Positions 45,544-55,525 of a DNA stretch of 64,000 nucleotides are shown here, one piece after another. The notes beneath the pieces were generated by a model. That model ran no database searches. It was not told the origin of the DNA and was given only the letters and a program-made list of their open reading frames with translations. Each line of letters starts with the position of its first letter. The stretch's first letter is position 1. The stretch lies in contig NZ_CP013661.2 in NCBI RefSeq assembly GCF_001465835.2, positions 2,906,501 through 2,970,500 of the forward strand, given 5' to 3'. Origin of the DNA: Planococcus kocurii. Its GTDB lineage: Bacteria > Bacillota > Bacilli > Bacillales_A > Planococcaceae. Both the position numbers and the translations under genes were made by a program.

Positions 45544-47813
45544 AAAAAAAGTTTCGATTTCAAGGAGGAGCCTTTCTGCTGTTTTTGTTATTCGCAGGGC
45601 TCTTTTTCCTTTTACTGGCAAGAATTGTCACAATACAAGCCACGGGTAAAGTGGAAGGGCAAGAACTCGCTGCTAAAGCTGCAGCGAAATACAGCCAAGA
45701 AGAAGTGTTAACTGCTGAACGTGGACGTATCATCGACCGCAATGGAGAAATTATTGCTGAAGACACATTGACATATAAACTGGTTGCAGTACTCGACGAA
45801 TCGGTTACTCAAAAAGCGAGCGACCCGCAGCATGTAGTGGATGCCGAAGAAACTGCTGAGAAATTGGCGGGGTATTTGGATGCTTCGGAAGAAAGCATTT
45901 TAGAAACTTTGAAAACAGGGATTGAAAAAGACCGTTATCAAGTGGAATTCGGTTCTGCTGGTCGTGAAATCAGTCATACACAGATGCTAGAAATGAAAGA
46001 AGCAGACATTCCAGGTCTTTTATTTGTTCGAGATTTAAAACGACTATATCCTAACGGTGTCTTTGCTTCGCATTTGATCGGCTATGCCATGAAAGAAGAG
46101 TTAGAAGATGGTGAAACAAAAACAACCGGTAGAATCGGACTAGAATCGATACACAACGAAGTATTAACCGGTAAAAACGGGAAAATGGAATTCGATACCG
46201 ATAAATGGGGATTCCTCTTGCCGAATAATGAATCTGTTATTACTCCAGCAGTTAATGGCGCAGATGTCCAACTGACATTAGATAAAACCTTGCAGAATTT
46301 TTTAGAAGACGCAATGACCAGTGTGCAAGAGGAATACGATCCGACACGTATGATCGCTGTAATCGCTGATCCAAAAACAGGTGAAATTTTAGCAATGTCT
46401 CAGCGTCCGACATTTAATCCCAATACGCGAGAAGGTTTATCTGATAACTGGCTGAACGAAAGCATCGAATTGACCATTGAACCTGGCTCTCCAATGAAGA
46501 TGTTTACACTTGCTGCTGCAATCGAAGAAGGCAAATGGGACCCTGACGCAACTTATAAATCAGGGACTTACACCTTACTGGACAGTACGATTGGTGACCA
46601 TAACAGTGGAGAAGGATGGGGAACTATCTCGTTTCTAGAAGGTTTCCAACGCTCCTCTAACGTATCAATGGCATATTTACTGGAACGACTCGGAGCAGAC
46701 ACCTTTATGACTTACGTGGATGCTTTTGGTTTTGGTGAAAAAACAGGCATTGACTTACCGAAAGAGGCAACTGGGAAAATATTGGATCAATATCCGATCA
46801 ATAAATTGACGACCGCATACGGACAAGGGTCTACAGTGACTCCGATTCAGATGATTCAAGCAGCATCGGCAATTGCAAATGACGGCGTTATGATGAAACC
46901 ATATGTTATTGATCAGATTAAAAATGCCGACACAGGAAAAGTCACTGTTAAAAGTGAACCGCAAGAAGCCGGACAACCCATTTCAGCTGAAACAGCTGAT
47001 CAAGTTAGAGAAGTTTTAGCTTCAACTGTCACTTCTGAAGTAGGATCAGCACGAGGATTTGCATTGCAAGATTACACAATAGCAGGCAAAACAGGGACTG
47101 CCCAAGTTCCAAAAGAAGGTGGTGGCTATTTAAAAGGACGAAACAATTATTTGTTTTCTTTCCTTGGTATGGCACCTGCTGAAGATCCTGAATTGCTGAT
47201 CTATATTGGTGTTCAACAACCGAACGTACCGGCCGATGAATATGGTTCTGTACCGGTCGCCAAGATTTTTACATCTGTCATGGAAAATAGCTTAAAGTAT
47301 TTAAATATTGAGCCAGAAAATATGGCGAAAGCGACCACGATGCCTGTTGAAGAATATACAGGCAAGTCCGTAACCGAAGCCACGGAAGAATTGAAAGAAT
47401 TAGGACTAGAAGTTATTGTTACCGGAAATACTGGAGAAGTTATCTCTCAGTACCCAAAAGTTGGGAGTACAGTGTTAAAAGGTGGACGGGTGATTTTAAA
47501 AACTTCTGGGGAAACGGCTTTGCCTAATTTCAGTGGATGGTCTAAACGCGAGCTACTCGCATATCAATCCTTAAGCGGATTGTCGCTAGAAATTGCTGGG
47601 CAAGGATATGGTTTAACGCAAAGTGTTGAAGAAGGCCAACTGGTGAAGGAAAATGAGCCAGTAGTCATCGAACTTCATCCACCTGAAATATACTATCCTG
47701 CTCGCGCAGAAGCCGAAGCAAAAGAAGAACTACAAGAAACGGTTAACCCTGAAGTTGAAGAACTAGAAGTAGATTCAACTTCAGAAACACAAACAGACGA
47801 AACAACCGAGTAA
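45540..47813 (+). CDS. pbpB: Class B penicillin-binding protein PBP2B (division transpeptidase)
   Basis: A 757-residue septal transpeptidase, anchored by one N-terminal helix (about 10-30). The pedestal (about 55-230) has RGRIIDRNGEIIAED. The catalytic domain has SPMK as active-site SxxK, SSN in the second motif and KTGT in AGKTGTAQ. Two C-terminal PASTA domains follow, and a Glu-rich tail ends it. It partners FtsW. In B. subtilis spoVD follows; here mraY does. Confidence 0.95.
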   Translation: MKKKFRFQGGAFLLFLLFAGLFFLLLARIVTIQATGKVEGQELAAKAAAKYSQEEVLTAERGRIIDRNGEIIAEDTLTYKLVAVLDESVTQKASDPQHVVDAEETAEKLAGYLDASEESILETLKTGIEKDRYQVEFGSAGREISHTQMLEMKEADIPGLLFVRDLKRLYPNGVFASHLIGYAMKEELEDGETKTTGRIGLESIHNEVLTGKNGKMEFDTDKWGFLLPNNESVITPAVNGADVQLTLDKTLQNFLEDAMTSVQEEYDPTRMIAVIADPKTGEILAMSQRPTFNPNTREGLSDNWLNESIELTIEPGSPMKMFTLAAAIEEGKWDPDATYKSGTYTLLDSTIGDHNSGEGWGTISFLEGFQRSSNVSMAYLLERLGADTFMTYVDAFGFGEKTGIDLPKEATGKILDQYPINKLTTAYGQGSTVTPIQMIQAASAIANDGVMMKPYVIDQIKNADTGKVTVKSEPQEAGQPISAETADQVREVLASTVTSEVGSARGFALQDYTIAGKTGTAQVPKEGGGYLKGRNNYLFSFLGMAPAEDPELLIYIGVQQPNVPADEYGSVPVAKIFTSVMENSLKYLNIEPENMAKATTMPVEEYTGKSVTEATEELKELGLEVIVTGNTGEVISQYPKVGSTVLKGGRVILKTSGETALPNFSGWSKRELLAYQSLSGLSLEIAGQGYGLTQSVEEGQLVKENEPVVIELHPPEIYYPARAEAEAKEELQETVNPEVEELEVDSTSETQTDETTE

Positions 47814-47837
47814 TCTCGTGTTAAAGGAGCTCTATAA

Positions 47838-48806
47838 ATGAATAGTTATGTAGTAATGGGTTTAGGAATTGCTTTATTGTTAACGGTTATACTAATGCCA
47901 GTATTTATACCGTTATTGAAACGAATGAAATTCGGACAAAGCATACGTGAAGAAGGACCTGAATCACATATGAAGAAAACGGGTACGCCGACTATGGGCG
48001 GTCTGGTATTCCTAATCTCAATCATTGTCACGGTGTTGCTAGTTGCTTGGTTAGCTGACTTGGTAACTGCTAAAATACTAATTTTATTGTTGGTACTTTT
48101 TGGATATGGCTTAATTGGCTTTTTGGATGACTTTATCAAAGTAGTACTAAAGCGCAATCTAGGGTTAACATCGCTACAAAAATTAATTGCTCAAATCGTT
48201 ATAGCGGTCATTTCATTCTTTGTTTTGAGTGGGACTGACTTTGAGACAGGTGTCACTATTCCTTTTACTGACATCTCACTTGAGTTATCATGGCTATACG
48301 TGTTCTTTATCGTCTTTTGGTTGGTTGGATTTTCCAATGCAGTTAATTTGACAGATGGTCTAGATGGATTGGTAGCTGGAACAGCGTCTATTGCATTTGC
48401 TGCATTTGGTGTATTAGCTATTTATCAAGACGAAGTAGGCATCGCGGTTTTCACTTTTTCTGTAACAGGCGGACTGCTTGGATTCTTGATCTTCAATAAA
48501 TATCCTGCAAAAGTCTTTATGGGCGATACAGGTTCGCTAGCATTAGGTGGGGCACTTGCAATGGTCTCGATTTTACTAAAACAAGAATTATTATTGTTGT
48601 TAATCGGATTAGTTTTCGTTATCGAAACAGCTTCAGTTATTTTACAAGTAGGTAGCTTTAAATTGCGTCAAAAACGAATTTTTAAAATGAGCCCTATTCA
48701 CCATCATTTCGAGTTGAGCGGATGGTCAGAATGGAAAGTGGTCCTTGTTTTCTGGTCAGTCGGTCTTATCAGTGCGGCAATCGCCGTCTTTTTGGAGGTA
48801 ATGTAA
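47838..48806 (+). CDS. mraY: Phospho-N-acetylmuramoyl-pentapeptide transferase MraY
   Basis: A 322-residue membrane enzyme with ten helices that makes lipid I from UDP-MurNAc-pentapeptide and undecaprenyl phosphate. Active-site motifs are [31 protein letters not shown] and [19 protein letters not shown] precedes the ATG. The stop is followed at once by the murD start. Confidence 0.97.
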   Translation: MNSYVVMGLGIALLLTVILMPVFIPLLKRMKFGQSIREEGPESHMKKTGTPTMGGLVFLISIIVTVLLVAWLADLVTAKILILLLVLFGYGLIGFLDDFIKVVLKRNLGLTSLQKLIAQIVIAVISFFVLSGTDFETGVTIPFTDISLELSWLYVFFIVFWLVGFSNAVNLTDGLDGLVAGTASIAFAAFGVLAIYQDEVGIAVFTFSVTGGLLGFLIFNKYPAKVFMGDTGSLALGGALAMVSILLKQELLLLLIGLVFVIETASVILQVGSFKLRQKRIFKMSPIHHHFELSGWSEWKVVLVFWSVGLISAAIAVFLEVM

Positions 48807-50171
48807 ATGAAAGAAGTGCCACAATTATATCAAAAGAAAGTCCTGGTTTTAGGGTTAGCGAAAAGCGGATTTACTGCTGCTCGTATTCTTCACAAGCTAG
48901 GTGCATTTGTTACCGTTAACGATTCTAAGCCTTTTGAAGAAAATCCTGAAGCACAGGAATTATTGAATATGGGCGTTACCGTTATTTGTGGCAGACATCC
49001 TGAAGATTTGTTAGAAGAGGGCTTTGAATTAGTTGTCAAAAATCCAGGAATTCCTTATTCCAATGTATTGATTGAGTCAGCAATAGAAAAGCAAATTCCA
49101 GTGTGGACTGAAATTGAATTGGCTTATTTAATTAGCGAAGCTCCCTTTATCGGAATTACGGGCTCTAATGGTAAAACAACAACAACTACTTTATTGTTTC
49201 ATATGCTCAACCAAGACAATAAAAATCCATTAATTGCAGGAAATATTGGAACAGTAGCAAGTGGCGTCGCAGAAAAAGCAAAAGCAAAAAATATAATTGT
49301 TACGGAATTGTCTTCTTTTCAGTTGAAGGGAACTGTAGATTTCCGTCCAGATATCGCAATTATTACAAATCTGTATGAAGCGCATTTGGATTATCATGGA
49401 TCAATAGAGGATTATCGAACTTCTAAAATGAAGCTGACTGAAAACCAAACAGCGGAAGATTACTTTATCTATAATGCAGATCAACCAATTCTAGTCGAGC
49501 ATGCAAAGAACTGCAAAGCGCAGCTCATTCCTTTTACGTTGCAAGGACGCACCGCTACAAGTATCAGTGCAGACGATCAATTTGTTTATTGGCAAGGCGA
49601 AAAATTGATTGAACGTTCGAAGATTATGTTGGGTGGCCAGCACAATCTGGAAAACATTTTGGCTGCTACAGCAGCAACTTTGATTCAAGGCGGAACAAAA
49701 GAAACCATTACACGTGTCTTAACGTCATTTACGGGTGTAAAGCACCGTTCTCAATTTATTGTTGAGTGGCAGGGGCGCAAATTCTATAACGATTCAAAAG
49801 CCACCAATGCTTTAGCGACTAAGAGCGCATTGGAAGCTTTCCCGAAAAACATCATCTTATTAGCGGGTGGATTAGAGCGAAACCATTCACTTGAAGAAAT
49901 TCGTCCATTTATGAATCGTGTCAAAGTATTAGTGACCTTAGGTGAAACAGCAACGCGGTTCACGGCGTTTGCAAAAGATTGTGGTGTGCCAACGATAGTT
50001 CAAGCAGGAAAAATGGACGATGCAGTTGACAAAGCAATTAAAGAATCTGCTAGTGGCGATACAATTCTTCTATCACCTGCTTGTGCAAGCTGGGACCAAT
50101 ACGATAGTTTTGAAATTCGGGGCGATGCTTTTATTACAGCAGTTCAACAAATGACAGAAGCAAACGAATAA
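48807..50171 (+). CDS. murD: UDP-N-acetylmuramoylalanine--D-glutamate ligase MurD
   Basis: A 454-residue cytoplasmic ligase adding D-Glu to the peptidoglycan precursor. It shows the three-domain Mur layout: an N-terminal Rossmann-like domain, the ATP-binding P-loop GITGSNGKTTTT (about 113), then NDSKATNALAT and LSPACASWDQYDSFEIRGDAF in the C-terminal domain. GGAGG sits in the end of mraY. In B. subtilis spoVE, murG and murB follow; here divIB does. Confidence 0.97.
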   Translation: MKEVPQLYQKKVLVLGLAKSGFTAARILHKLGAFVTVNDSKPFEENPEAQELLNMGVTVICGRHPEDLLEEGFELVVKNPGIPYSNVLIESAIEKQIPVWTEIELAYLISEAPFIGITGSNGKTTTTTLLFHMLNQDNKNPLIAGNIGTVASGVAEKAKAKNIIVTELSSFQLKGTVDFRPDIAIITNLYEAHLDYHGSIEDYRTSKMKLTENQTAEDYFIYNADQPILVEHAKNCKAQLIPFTLQGRTATSISADDQFVYWQGEKLIERSKIMLGGQHNLENILAATAATLIQGGTKETITRVLTSFTGVKHRSQFIVEWQGRKFYNDSKATNALATKSALEAFPKNIILLAGGLERNHSLEEIRPFMNRVKVLVTLGETATRFTAFAKDCGVPTIVQAGKMDDAVDKAIKESASGDTILLSPACASWDQYDSFEIRGDAFITAVQQMTEANE

Positions 50172-50190
50172 TAGATAAGGGGCAGCAATT

Positions 50191-50982
50191 ATGGACAAAG
50201 TGATTGATATCGAAGAACGCATCCCGTCGCTTCGCGAGCGGCGAAAAAAAAGAACCAATCGCAAGTTCGTGGCGCTGCTGCTCATTTTTCTCACTTTGCT
50301 TGCCGTACTATTATACAGCCAGTCGAAGTACAGTGAAATCCAGACCATCACTATTAAAGGTGCCGTTCTCTTTGACCAAAAAAGCTACCAAGCTGCAAGT
50401 GGACTAGCTATCGGAGATTCGATGTGGTCTTTTGATGCAGGGACTGTTGCGCAACAACTGGAAAAGTTGGAGTGGGTAGAAGAATCGACGGTTAAGAAAA
50501 ACTGGTTGACCGGTGTGGAAATTGATTTAAAGGAATATGTTCAAATGGGATATCTAGATCGCGGTAACAGCTATCAGATTGTCTTGTCGAATAACTTGGC
50601 TTTAGATCAGCCAGTGACAAATGTTGATGGTCCGATTTACTCAAACTTTGAAAATGAGAAAATACGAGAAAAGTTAATTGATCAGCTAACAGATATTGAT
50701 CCTGAAGTACTTCAGCTGATTTCCCAAATTATTCTAGATCCTGAGCAAAAAGACGCGGATTATGTGACCTTATATATGAATGATGGAAATGAAGTTCGTG
50801 GTATTTTAAGCACATTAGCAGAAAAGATGAATTACTATCCATCTGTCATCGCGCAATTAGAAGATGATCAACAAGGCATAATTGATATGGAAGTGGGAAT
50901 ATTCTTCCGTTCTTATGCGGATGTTTATGGTTTTGCAAAGGAGGGTCCTGAAGATGAAGAAACCGAAGAAGAGCAACCGTAA
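50191..50982 (+). CDS. divIB: Cell division protein DivIB/FtsQ
   Basis: A 263-residue bitopic protein of the divisome. A basic cytoplasmic part (10-28, with RERRKKRTNRK) leads into one membrane segment (about 29-45), a POTRA domain (about 50-120), the beta domain and an acidic tail (EDEETEEEQ). AAGGGG precedes the ATG. ylxW begins 29 nt before its end. Confidence 0.93.
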   Translation: MDKVIDIEERIPSLRERRKKRTNRKFVALLLIFLTLLAVLLYSQSKYSEIQTITIKGAVLFDQKSYQAASGLAIGDSMWSFDAGTVAQQLEKLEWVEESTVKKNWLTGVEIDLKEYVQMGYLDRGNSYQIVLSNNLALDQPVTNVDGPIYSNFENEKIREKLIDQLTDIDPEVLQLISQIILDPEQKDADYVTLYMNDGNEVRGILSTLAEKMNYYPSVIAQLEDDQQGIIDMEVGIFFRSYADVYGFAKEGPEDEETEEEQP

Positions 50983-51679
50983 AAGTTTTAGCAAATCGGT
51001 TGTTTTTTCCCTGGTTTTCTTGGTGCTCGGATTTATCATGGCTTATTCCTATAGTTTATCAAATGCTAATAGAGAGACGGCAGAGTTTACAGGTGGTGCA
51101 TTTTTCGAACAGGAAGAACGCTACCGAAAAGAGTTGATTGATCAGCAAGAGCGCAATAAAGAGTTGAAAAATGAATTGCAAGAAAAGCAAAGCGAAGTTC
51201 AAGAATATGAAAAATCCTTTGCCGATGGCGAAAATCGCTATACAGAGTATGCAGAAGAAGCCAAAGAGCTTCGAAGATATCTCGGTTTAGTGCCCGTACA
51301 GGGAAGTGGATTAAAAGTGACATTGCAAGACGGGGATTATGATTCAAATTCAGTTAATCCAAACGATTACATTGTGCACGAAAGCCACGTTTTCCAAGTA
51401 ATCAATGAATTGTATATTTCAGGAGCACAGGCTATTTCAATCAATGGTCAGCGTATTCATGGAAATTCATACATTGTTTGTACGGGACCAGTCATAACTG
51501 TAGATGGTGCACAATATCCTGCTCCTTTCGTAATTGAAGCTATCGGTGAACCTGAAGTACTAACAGCATCGATGGAGTTGACTGGCGGAATTATGGACCA
51601 ACTGCTCAGTGACAACATTATCGTCACATTGGATGAAGGGCAGGTTATTAAAATGGCCGCCTTGCTGACAGAATCGTGA
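50954..51679 (+). CDS. ylxW: DUF881 protein YlxW
   Basis: A 241-residue membrane-anchored protein. It has one N-terminal membrane segment (about 14-34), a coiled coil (about 48-95) and a C-terminal DUF881 domain with GLKVTLQDGD, VNELYISGAQAISINGQRI and PFVIEAIG. The frame opens earlier at 50882, but AAGGAGGGT in the end of divIB places the start at ATG 50954. Paired with the paralogue ylxX. Function unknown; constant association with the division cluster. Confidence 0.9.
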   Translation: MKKPKKSNRKSFSKSVVFSLVFLVLGFIMAYSYSLSNANRETAEFTGGAFFEQEERYRKELIDQQERNKELKNELQEKQSEVQEYEKSFADGENRYTEYAEEAKELRRYLGLVPVQGSGLKVTLQDGDYDSNSVNPNDYIVHESHVFQVINELYISGAQAISINGQRIHGNSYIVCTGPVITVDGAQYPAPFVIEAIGEPEVLTASMELTGGIMDQLLSDNIIVTLDEGQVIKMAALLTES

Positions 51680-51695
51680 ATAAGGGGAGAGTTAG

Positions 51696-52412
51696 ATGAA
51701 AAAAAGAATTCTTACCCGATTTACAGTGATTATGTTTGTAATCGGCTTAATGACTGCTATGCAATACAACACGATCAATGAACCTGATGCCCGAGATACG
51801 CGAGATGTATGGGAAGTAAGACAAGAACTGTCGAGAGAAAAGCAACTTCACTCACAACTGCTATCAGAAATCAGCACGTTAGATGAGACGTTGAACAAAT
51901 ATGATGTGGACACAAACGCCAGCCCCGAACAAGCTTTGCGGGAAACTGCAGGGGAATTGAGAAATGCAGCTGGTTTAACGGAGACTACAGGACCGGGAAT
52001 AGAAATTCTCGTTGAACCTTCAATGGAAACGGTTGCGTTGGGCTTCGAAATAGAAGGGATCTCTCCGGATTTGCTTATCCGGCTGGTCAATGAAATTAAT
52101 CGTTACAACGGTTTGTATGTTTCAATCGACGATAAGCGAATTATTAATACGACAGCAATACGAGATATAAATGGTCAAACGACGGTTAACGCAAAACCGG
52201 TAGAAATGCCTCCGTTTTCCATAAAAATAATTTCTGAGTCTATGGAAGACTCAGAAAAGCTGTATAATCATTTATTGTCTTCACGTATTTTAGATGATTT
52301 TTATATCGATAATCTAACATTGACCGTTTCGGCTCCTAAAAAAGATCTAATCATCGAAGCGTATGATGAAGTGATAGACACCAAATATTTACAGTCAACA
52401 GAGGAGGAATAG
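51696..52412 (+). CDS. ylxX: DUF881 protein YlxX
   Basis: A 238-residue paralogue of the preceding gene with the same layout: a membrane segment (about 6-23), a short coiled coil (about 40-70) and a DUF881 domain with GPGIEILVEPS, RLVNEINRYNGLYVSIDDKRI and PPFSIKIISE. AAGGGGAG precedes the ATG. sbp follows after 2 bp. Function unknown. Confidence 0.9.
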   Translation: MKKRILTRFTVIMFVIGLMTAMQYNTINEPDARDTRDVWEVRQELSREKQLHSQLLSEISTLDETLNKYDVDTNASPEQALRETAGELRNAAGLTETTGPGIEILVEPSMETVALGFEIEGISPDLLIRLVNEINRYNGLYVSIDDKRIINTTAIRDINGQTTVNAKPVEMPPFSIKIISESMEDSEKLYNHLLSSRILDDFYIDNLTLTVSAPKKDLIIEAYDEVIDTKYLQSTEEE

Positions 52413-52414
52413 CG

Positions 52415-52777
52415 ATGTGGCTGTCCATTTTAGGTTTAATACTTGGTATATCGCTCGGGCTTTTGACAGATATCCATATTCCACCTGAATATGCTAACTA
52501 TTTGTCGATTGCCGTACTGGCATCACTCGACACATTATTTGGTGGAATTCGTGCCCACTTGCAACAAGTGTACGATGACAAAGTATTTGTTTCAGGATTC
52601 TTTTTCAATATCGCCCTTGCAGCAGGTCTTGCTTTTCTTGGTGTTCATTTAGGTGTAGATTTGTACTTGGCTGCTATTTTTGCATTCGGTGTTCGACTAT
52701 TTCAAAACATTGCGGTCATCCGCCGCATTATTTTAGCAAAATGGGCTGAAAAAAAGGCAGTTAGAGAAACAATTTAA
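52415..52777 (+). CDS. sbp: Small basic protein Sbp (DUF1290)
   Basis: A 120-residue membrane protein with three to four helices and the DUF1290 block GLLTDIHIPPEYANYLSIAVLASLDTLFGGIRA. It precedes ftsA in many Gram-positive bacteria; function unknown. GAGGAGGA precedes the ATG. Confidence 0.92.
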   Translation: MWLSILGLILGISLGLLTDIHIPPEYANYLSIAVLASLDTLFGGIRAHLQQVYDDKVFVSGFFFNIALAAGLAFLGVHLGVDLYLAAIFAFGVRLFQNIAVIRRIILAKWAEKKAVRETI

Positions 52778-52814
52778 GCAATTGAAGGAAATTTTTTTAA
52801 GTTTCGCGATTTTC

Positions 52815-52844
52815 TTAGACAAGGTGCACGATTTGCAATAGAAT
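52815..52844 (+). promoter_or_regulatory. Candidate SigA promoter of ftsA-ftsZ
   Basis: TTAGAC, 18 bp, TAGAAT, located in the 102-bp gap between sbp and ftsA, 36 bp before the ftsA start. B. subtilis also has ftsAZ promoters in this gap. The boxes are imperfect. Confidence 0.5.
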
Positions 52845-52879
52845 ATAAGTACAGCAGTTTAATAAGGAGGTGCCACGAA

Positions 52880-54163
52880 TTGAGTCAATCAGAATTATAC
52901 GTTAGTCTAGATATCGGTTCGTCATCCATTAAAGTTTTAATTGGAGAAATGGCCAACAATTCACTGAATGTTATTGGCGTTGGAAATGTGAAATCTAATG
53001 GAATTAAAAAAGGTGCGATTGTTGACATAGATGCAACGGTGCAATCCATTAAAAAAGCGGTCGATCAAGCAGAACGCATGATCGGCAAGTCAATCCATGA
53101 AGTGGTATTAGGAATTCCGGCTAACAAAGCGGTGCTACAGCCTGTTAAAGGAATTGTGGCAGTAAACAGTGAGAATCGGGAAATTACCGATGACGACCTA
53201 GATCGTGTATTGGAAGCGGCTCAAGTTATGTCGATTCCACCAGAGCGGGAACTAGTAAACATCATTCCTGAACAATACATCGTTGATCATTTGGGTGAAA
53301 TCAAAGATCCTCGAGGCATGATTGGTATCCGCCTTGAAATGGATGGTACAATGGTGACAACTTCAAAAACAATTTTACACAATGTACTTCGTTGTGTAGA
53401 AAGAGCGGGACTTGAAATCCGCGATATTTATGTACAACCACTTGCAGCAGGAAATTATGCATTGACTGAAGACGAGAAAAATCATGGCACAGCATGTATT
53501 GACATCGGTGGAGGATCTACTTCTATTTCCATCTTCCAAGACGGCCACTTGACCGCTTCTTCTGTTATTCCAGTTGGAGGCGACCACGTAACAAAAGATT
53601 TGTCCATTATTTTGAAGACACCGACAGATCAAGCTGAAAAAATTAAACTTGAGTATGGCCATGCATTTTTTGAAGATGCTTCAGAAGACGAAGTATTTGA
53701 GGTTCCTGTTATTGGATCGGATTCAACAGAACAATATAACCAAAAATACATATCTGAAATAATCGGAGTTCGCCTGGAAGAGCTTTTCGAACTGATTTTA
53801 GATGAATTTTATCGTTTGGGCGTTCAAGACCTGCCAGGAGGAGTTGTTTTAACTGGTGGTATGGCTAAATTGGATGGACTTCCAGAACTCGCTCGAAATA
53901 TTTTGCAAACTCGAGTTCGTCTATTCACACCAGAATTTATCGGCGTACGTGAACCACAGTACACGACAGCAGTTGGTCTAATTCAATATGCATACATGGA
54001 AGATGTCTTTTATGGCCGTATTGGAAATGGTGGAGCTGTTGCGGGAACTGCGAAAGTTGAGCACCAAGAAGTGCAGCAACCTAAAAAACAAAAGCAGCCA
54101 AAGCAAAATTCTGAAGGTGTCGTAACCAAAGCTAAAAAGATGTTTGATCGATTCTTTGAATAA
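52880..54163 (+). CDS. ftsA: Cell division protein FtsA
   Basis: A 427-residue actin-like ATPase that tethers FtsZ to the membrane. Visible parts are LDIGSSSIKVLIGE (phosphate 1), the 1C domain (about 80-160), CIDIGGGSTSISIF (phosphate 2), VVLTGGMAKLDGL, and a C-terminal amphipathic targeting helix (AKKMFDRFFE) after a Gln/Lys-rich linker. The start is TTG with AAGGAGGTG. ftsZ follows after 59 bp. Confidence 0.96.
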   Translation: MSQSELYVSLDIGSSSIKVLIGEMANNSLNVIGVGNVKSNGIKKGAIVDIDATVQSIKKAVDQAERMIGKSIHEVVLGIPANKAVLQPVKGIVAVNSENREITDDDLDRVLEAAQVMSIPPERELVNIIPEQYIVDHLGEIKDPRGMIGIRLEMDGTMVTTSKTILHNVLRCVERAGLEIRDIYVQPLAAGNYALTEDEKNHGTACIDIGGGSTSISIFQDGHLTASSVIPVGGDHVTKDLSIILKTPTDQAEKIKLEYGHAFFEDASEDEVFEVPVIGSDSTEQYNQKYISEIIGVRLEELFELILDEFYRLGVQDLPGGVVLTGGMAKLDGLPELARNILQTRVRLFTPEFIGVREPQYTTAVGLIQYAYMEDVFYGRIGNGGAVAGTAKVEHQEVQQPKKQKQPKQNSEGVVTKAKKMFDRFFE

Positions 54164-54222
54164 AATCAATGTTGCATCTAGCTTGCAACTATAAAAGCTA
54201 AGCAATTTTAGGAGGAAAAAGA

Positions 54223-55416
54223 ATGTTGGAATTTGATACAAATATTGATGCACTGGCCGTAATTAAAGTTATTGGTGTTGGTGGCGGAGGAAACAACGCT
54301 GTAAACCGCATGATCGAACATGGAGTACAAGGTGTAGAATTTATTGCAGTAAATACAGATGCTCAAGCTTTGAACCTTTCAAAAGCAGAAGTACGTCTTC
54401 AAATCGGGGGGAAATTGACACGCGGACTTGGTGCCGGTGCTAACCCTGATGTGGGGAAAAAAGCTGCAGAAGAAAGCAAAGAGCAAATCGAAGAAGCTTT
54501 GCGCGGAGCGGATATGGTATTCGTAACAGCAGGAATGGGCGGCGGAACAGGTACTGGAGCAGCACCAGTTATTGCTGGAATTGCTAAAGAACTTGGCGCT
54601 TTAACAGTTGGTGTTGTTACTCGTCCATTTACTTTTGAAGGCCGTAAGCGTTCTACTCAAGCAATCGGCGGTATTTCTTCTATGAAAGAATCTGTTGATA
54701 CCTTAATCGTTATCCCGAATGACCGCTTACTTGAAATCGTTGACAAAAACACACCAATGCTGGAAGCATTCCGTGAAGCGGATAATGTTCTTCGTCAAGG
54801 TGTATCGGGTATTTCTGATTTGATCGCCGTTCCTGGATTGATCAACTTAGATTTCGCCGATGTTAAAACAATTATGTCGAATAAAGGTTCTGCATTAATG
54901 GGAATCGGTGTATCTTCAGGGGAAAACCGTGCTTCTGAAGCAGCTAAAAAAGCTGTCTCAAGTCCGTTACTTGAAGTTTCAGTTGACGGTGCTAAAGGTG
55001 TCTTGATGAATATTACAGGTGGATCTAATCTTAGCCTTTATGAAGTTCAAGAAGCAGCTGATATTGTTGCATCAGCTTCTGATGAAGAAGTAAACATGAT
55101 TTTCGGTTCTGTTATTAACGATAACTTAAAAGATGAAATCATCGTGACAGTTATTGCGACTGGATTTAACGAAGAGCAACTTCAACCAAGAACACCAAGA
55201 GGATCTGGATTGAATTCAAGCCGTGTGCAGTCGATTCAACAACAAACTCCAGCGCCTTCAATTCGTGATGCGCGTCGCGAAGATCAACGCCGTGACGAGC
55301 AACGTCGTGACGAACAACCACCTTACTACAACCAAGAGCCTCAAAGACAAGAAAAACAAAGCGACGATGCACTAGACATCCCGACTTTCTTACGCAATCG
55401 TCAAAAGAGACGTTAA
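54223..55416 (+). CDS. ftsZ: Cell division protein FtsZ
   Basis: A 397-residue tubulin-like GTPase that forms the Z ring. It shows [12 protein letters not shown], the G-box [12 protein letters not shown], the T7 loop [11 protein letters not shown], a charged linker with three DEQRR-like repeats (about 355-370), and the conserved C-terminal peptide DIPTFLRNR that binds FtsA, SepF and ZapA-type partners. AGGAGGA precedes the ATG. Confidence 0.98.
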   Translation: MLEFDTNIDALAVIKVIGVGGGGNNAVNRMIEHGVQGVEFIAVNTDAQALNLSKAEVRLQIGGKLTRGLGAGANPDVGKKAAEESKEQIEEALRGADMVFVTAGMGGGTGTGAAPVIAGIAKELGALTVGVVTRPFTFEGRKRSTQAIGGISSMKESVDTLIVIPNDRLLEIVDKNTPMLEAFREADNVLRQGVSGISDLIAVPGLINLDFADVKTIMSNKGSALMGIGVSSGENRASEAAKKAVSSPLLEVSVDGAKGVLMNITGGSNLSLYEVQEAADIVASASDEEVNMIFGSVINDNLKDEIIVTVIATGFNEEQLQPRTPRGSGLNSSRVQSIQQQTPAPSIRDARREDQRRDEQRRDEQPPYYNQEPQRQEKQSDDALDIPTFLRNRQKRR

Positions 55417-55418
55417 TC

Positions 55419-55450
55419 CAAACAGCTGCCGTTGGGCAGCTGTTTTTTTT
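55419..55450 (+). terminator. Terminator after ftsZ
   Basis: AAACAGCTGCC pairs with GGCAGCTGTTT around GTTG, followed by eight T. It ends the dcw transcript. The sporulation genes spoIIGA, sigE and sigG, and ylmC-ylmD, found next in B. subtilis, are absent. Confidence 0.92.
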
Positions 55451-55464
55451 AGGAAAGAGCTTAA

Positions 55465-55493
55465 TTGATAAATCAGCTGAAACTTGGTACAAT
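55465..55493 (+). promoter_or_regulatory. Predicted SigA promoter of ylmE-sepF-ylmG
   Basis: TTGATA, 17 bp, TACAAT, ending 32 bp before the ylmE ATG and just after the ftsZ terminator. Confidence 0.75.
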
Positions 55494-55525
55494 GTAGGGG
55501 ACTTCTATAGAAAAGTTGTGAATAT

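Noticed and set aside
55181..55330. Repeats in the ftsZ linker region (GTGACGAGCAACG-like)
   Set aside because: These are codon-level repeats for the low-complexity charged linker of FtsZ and are normal for the family.
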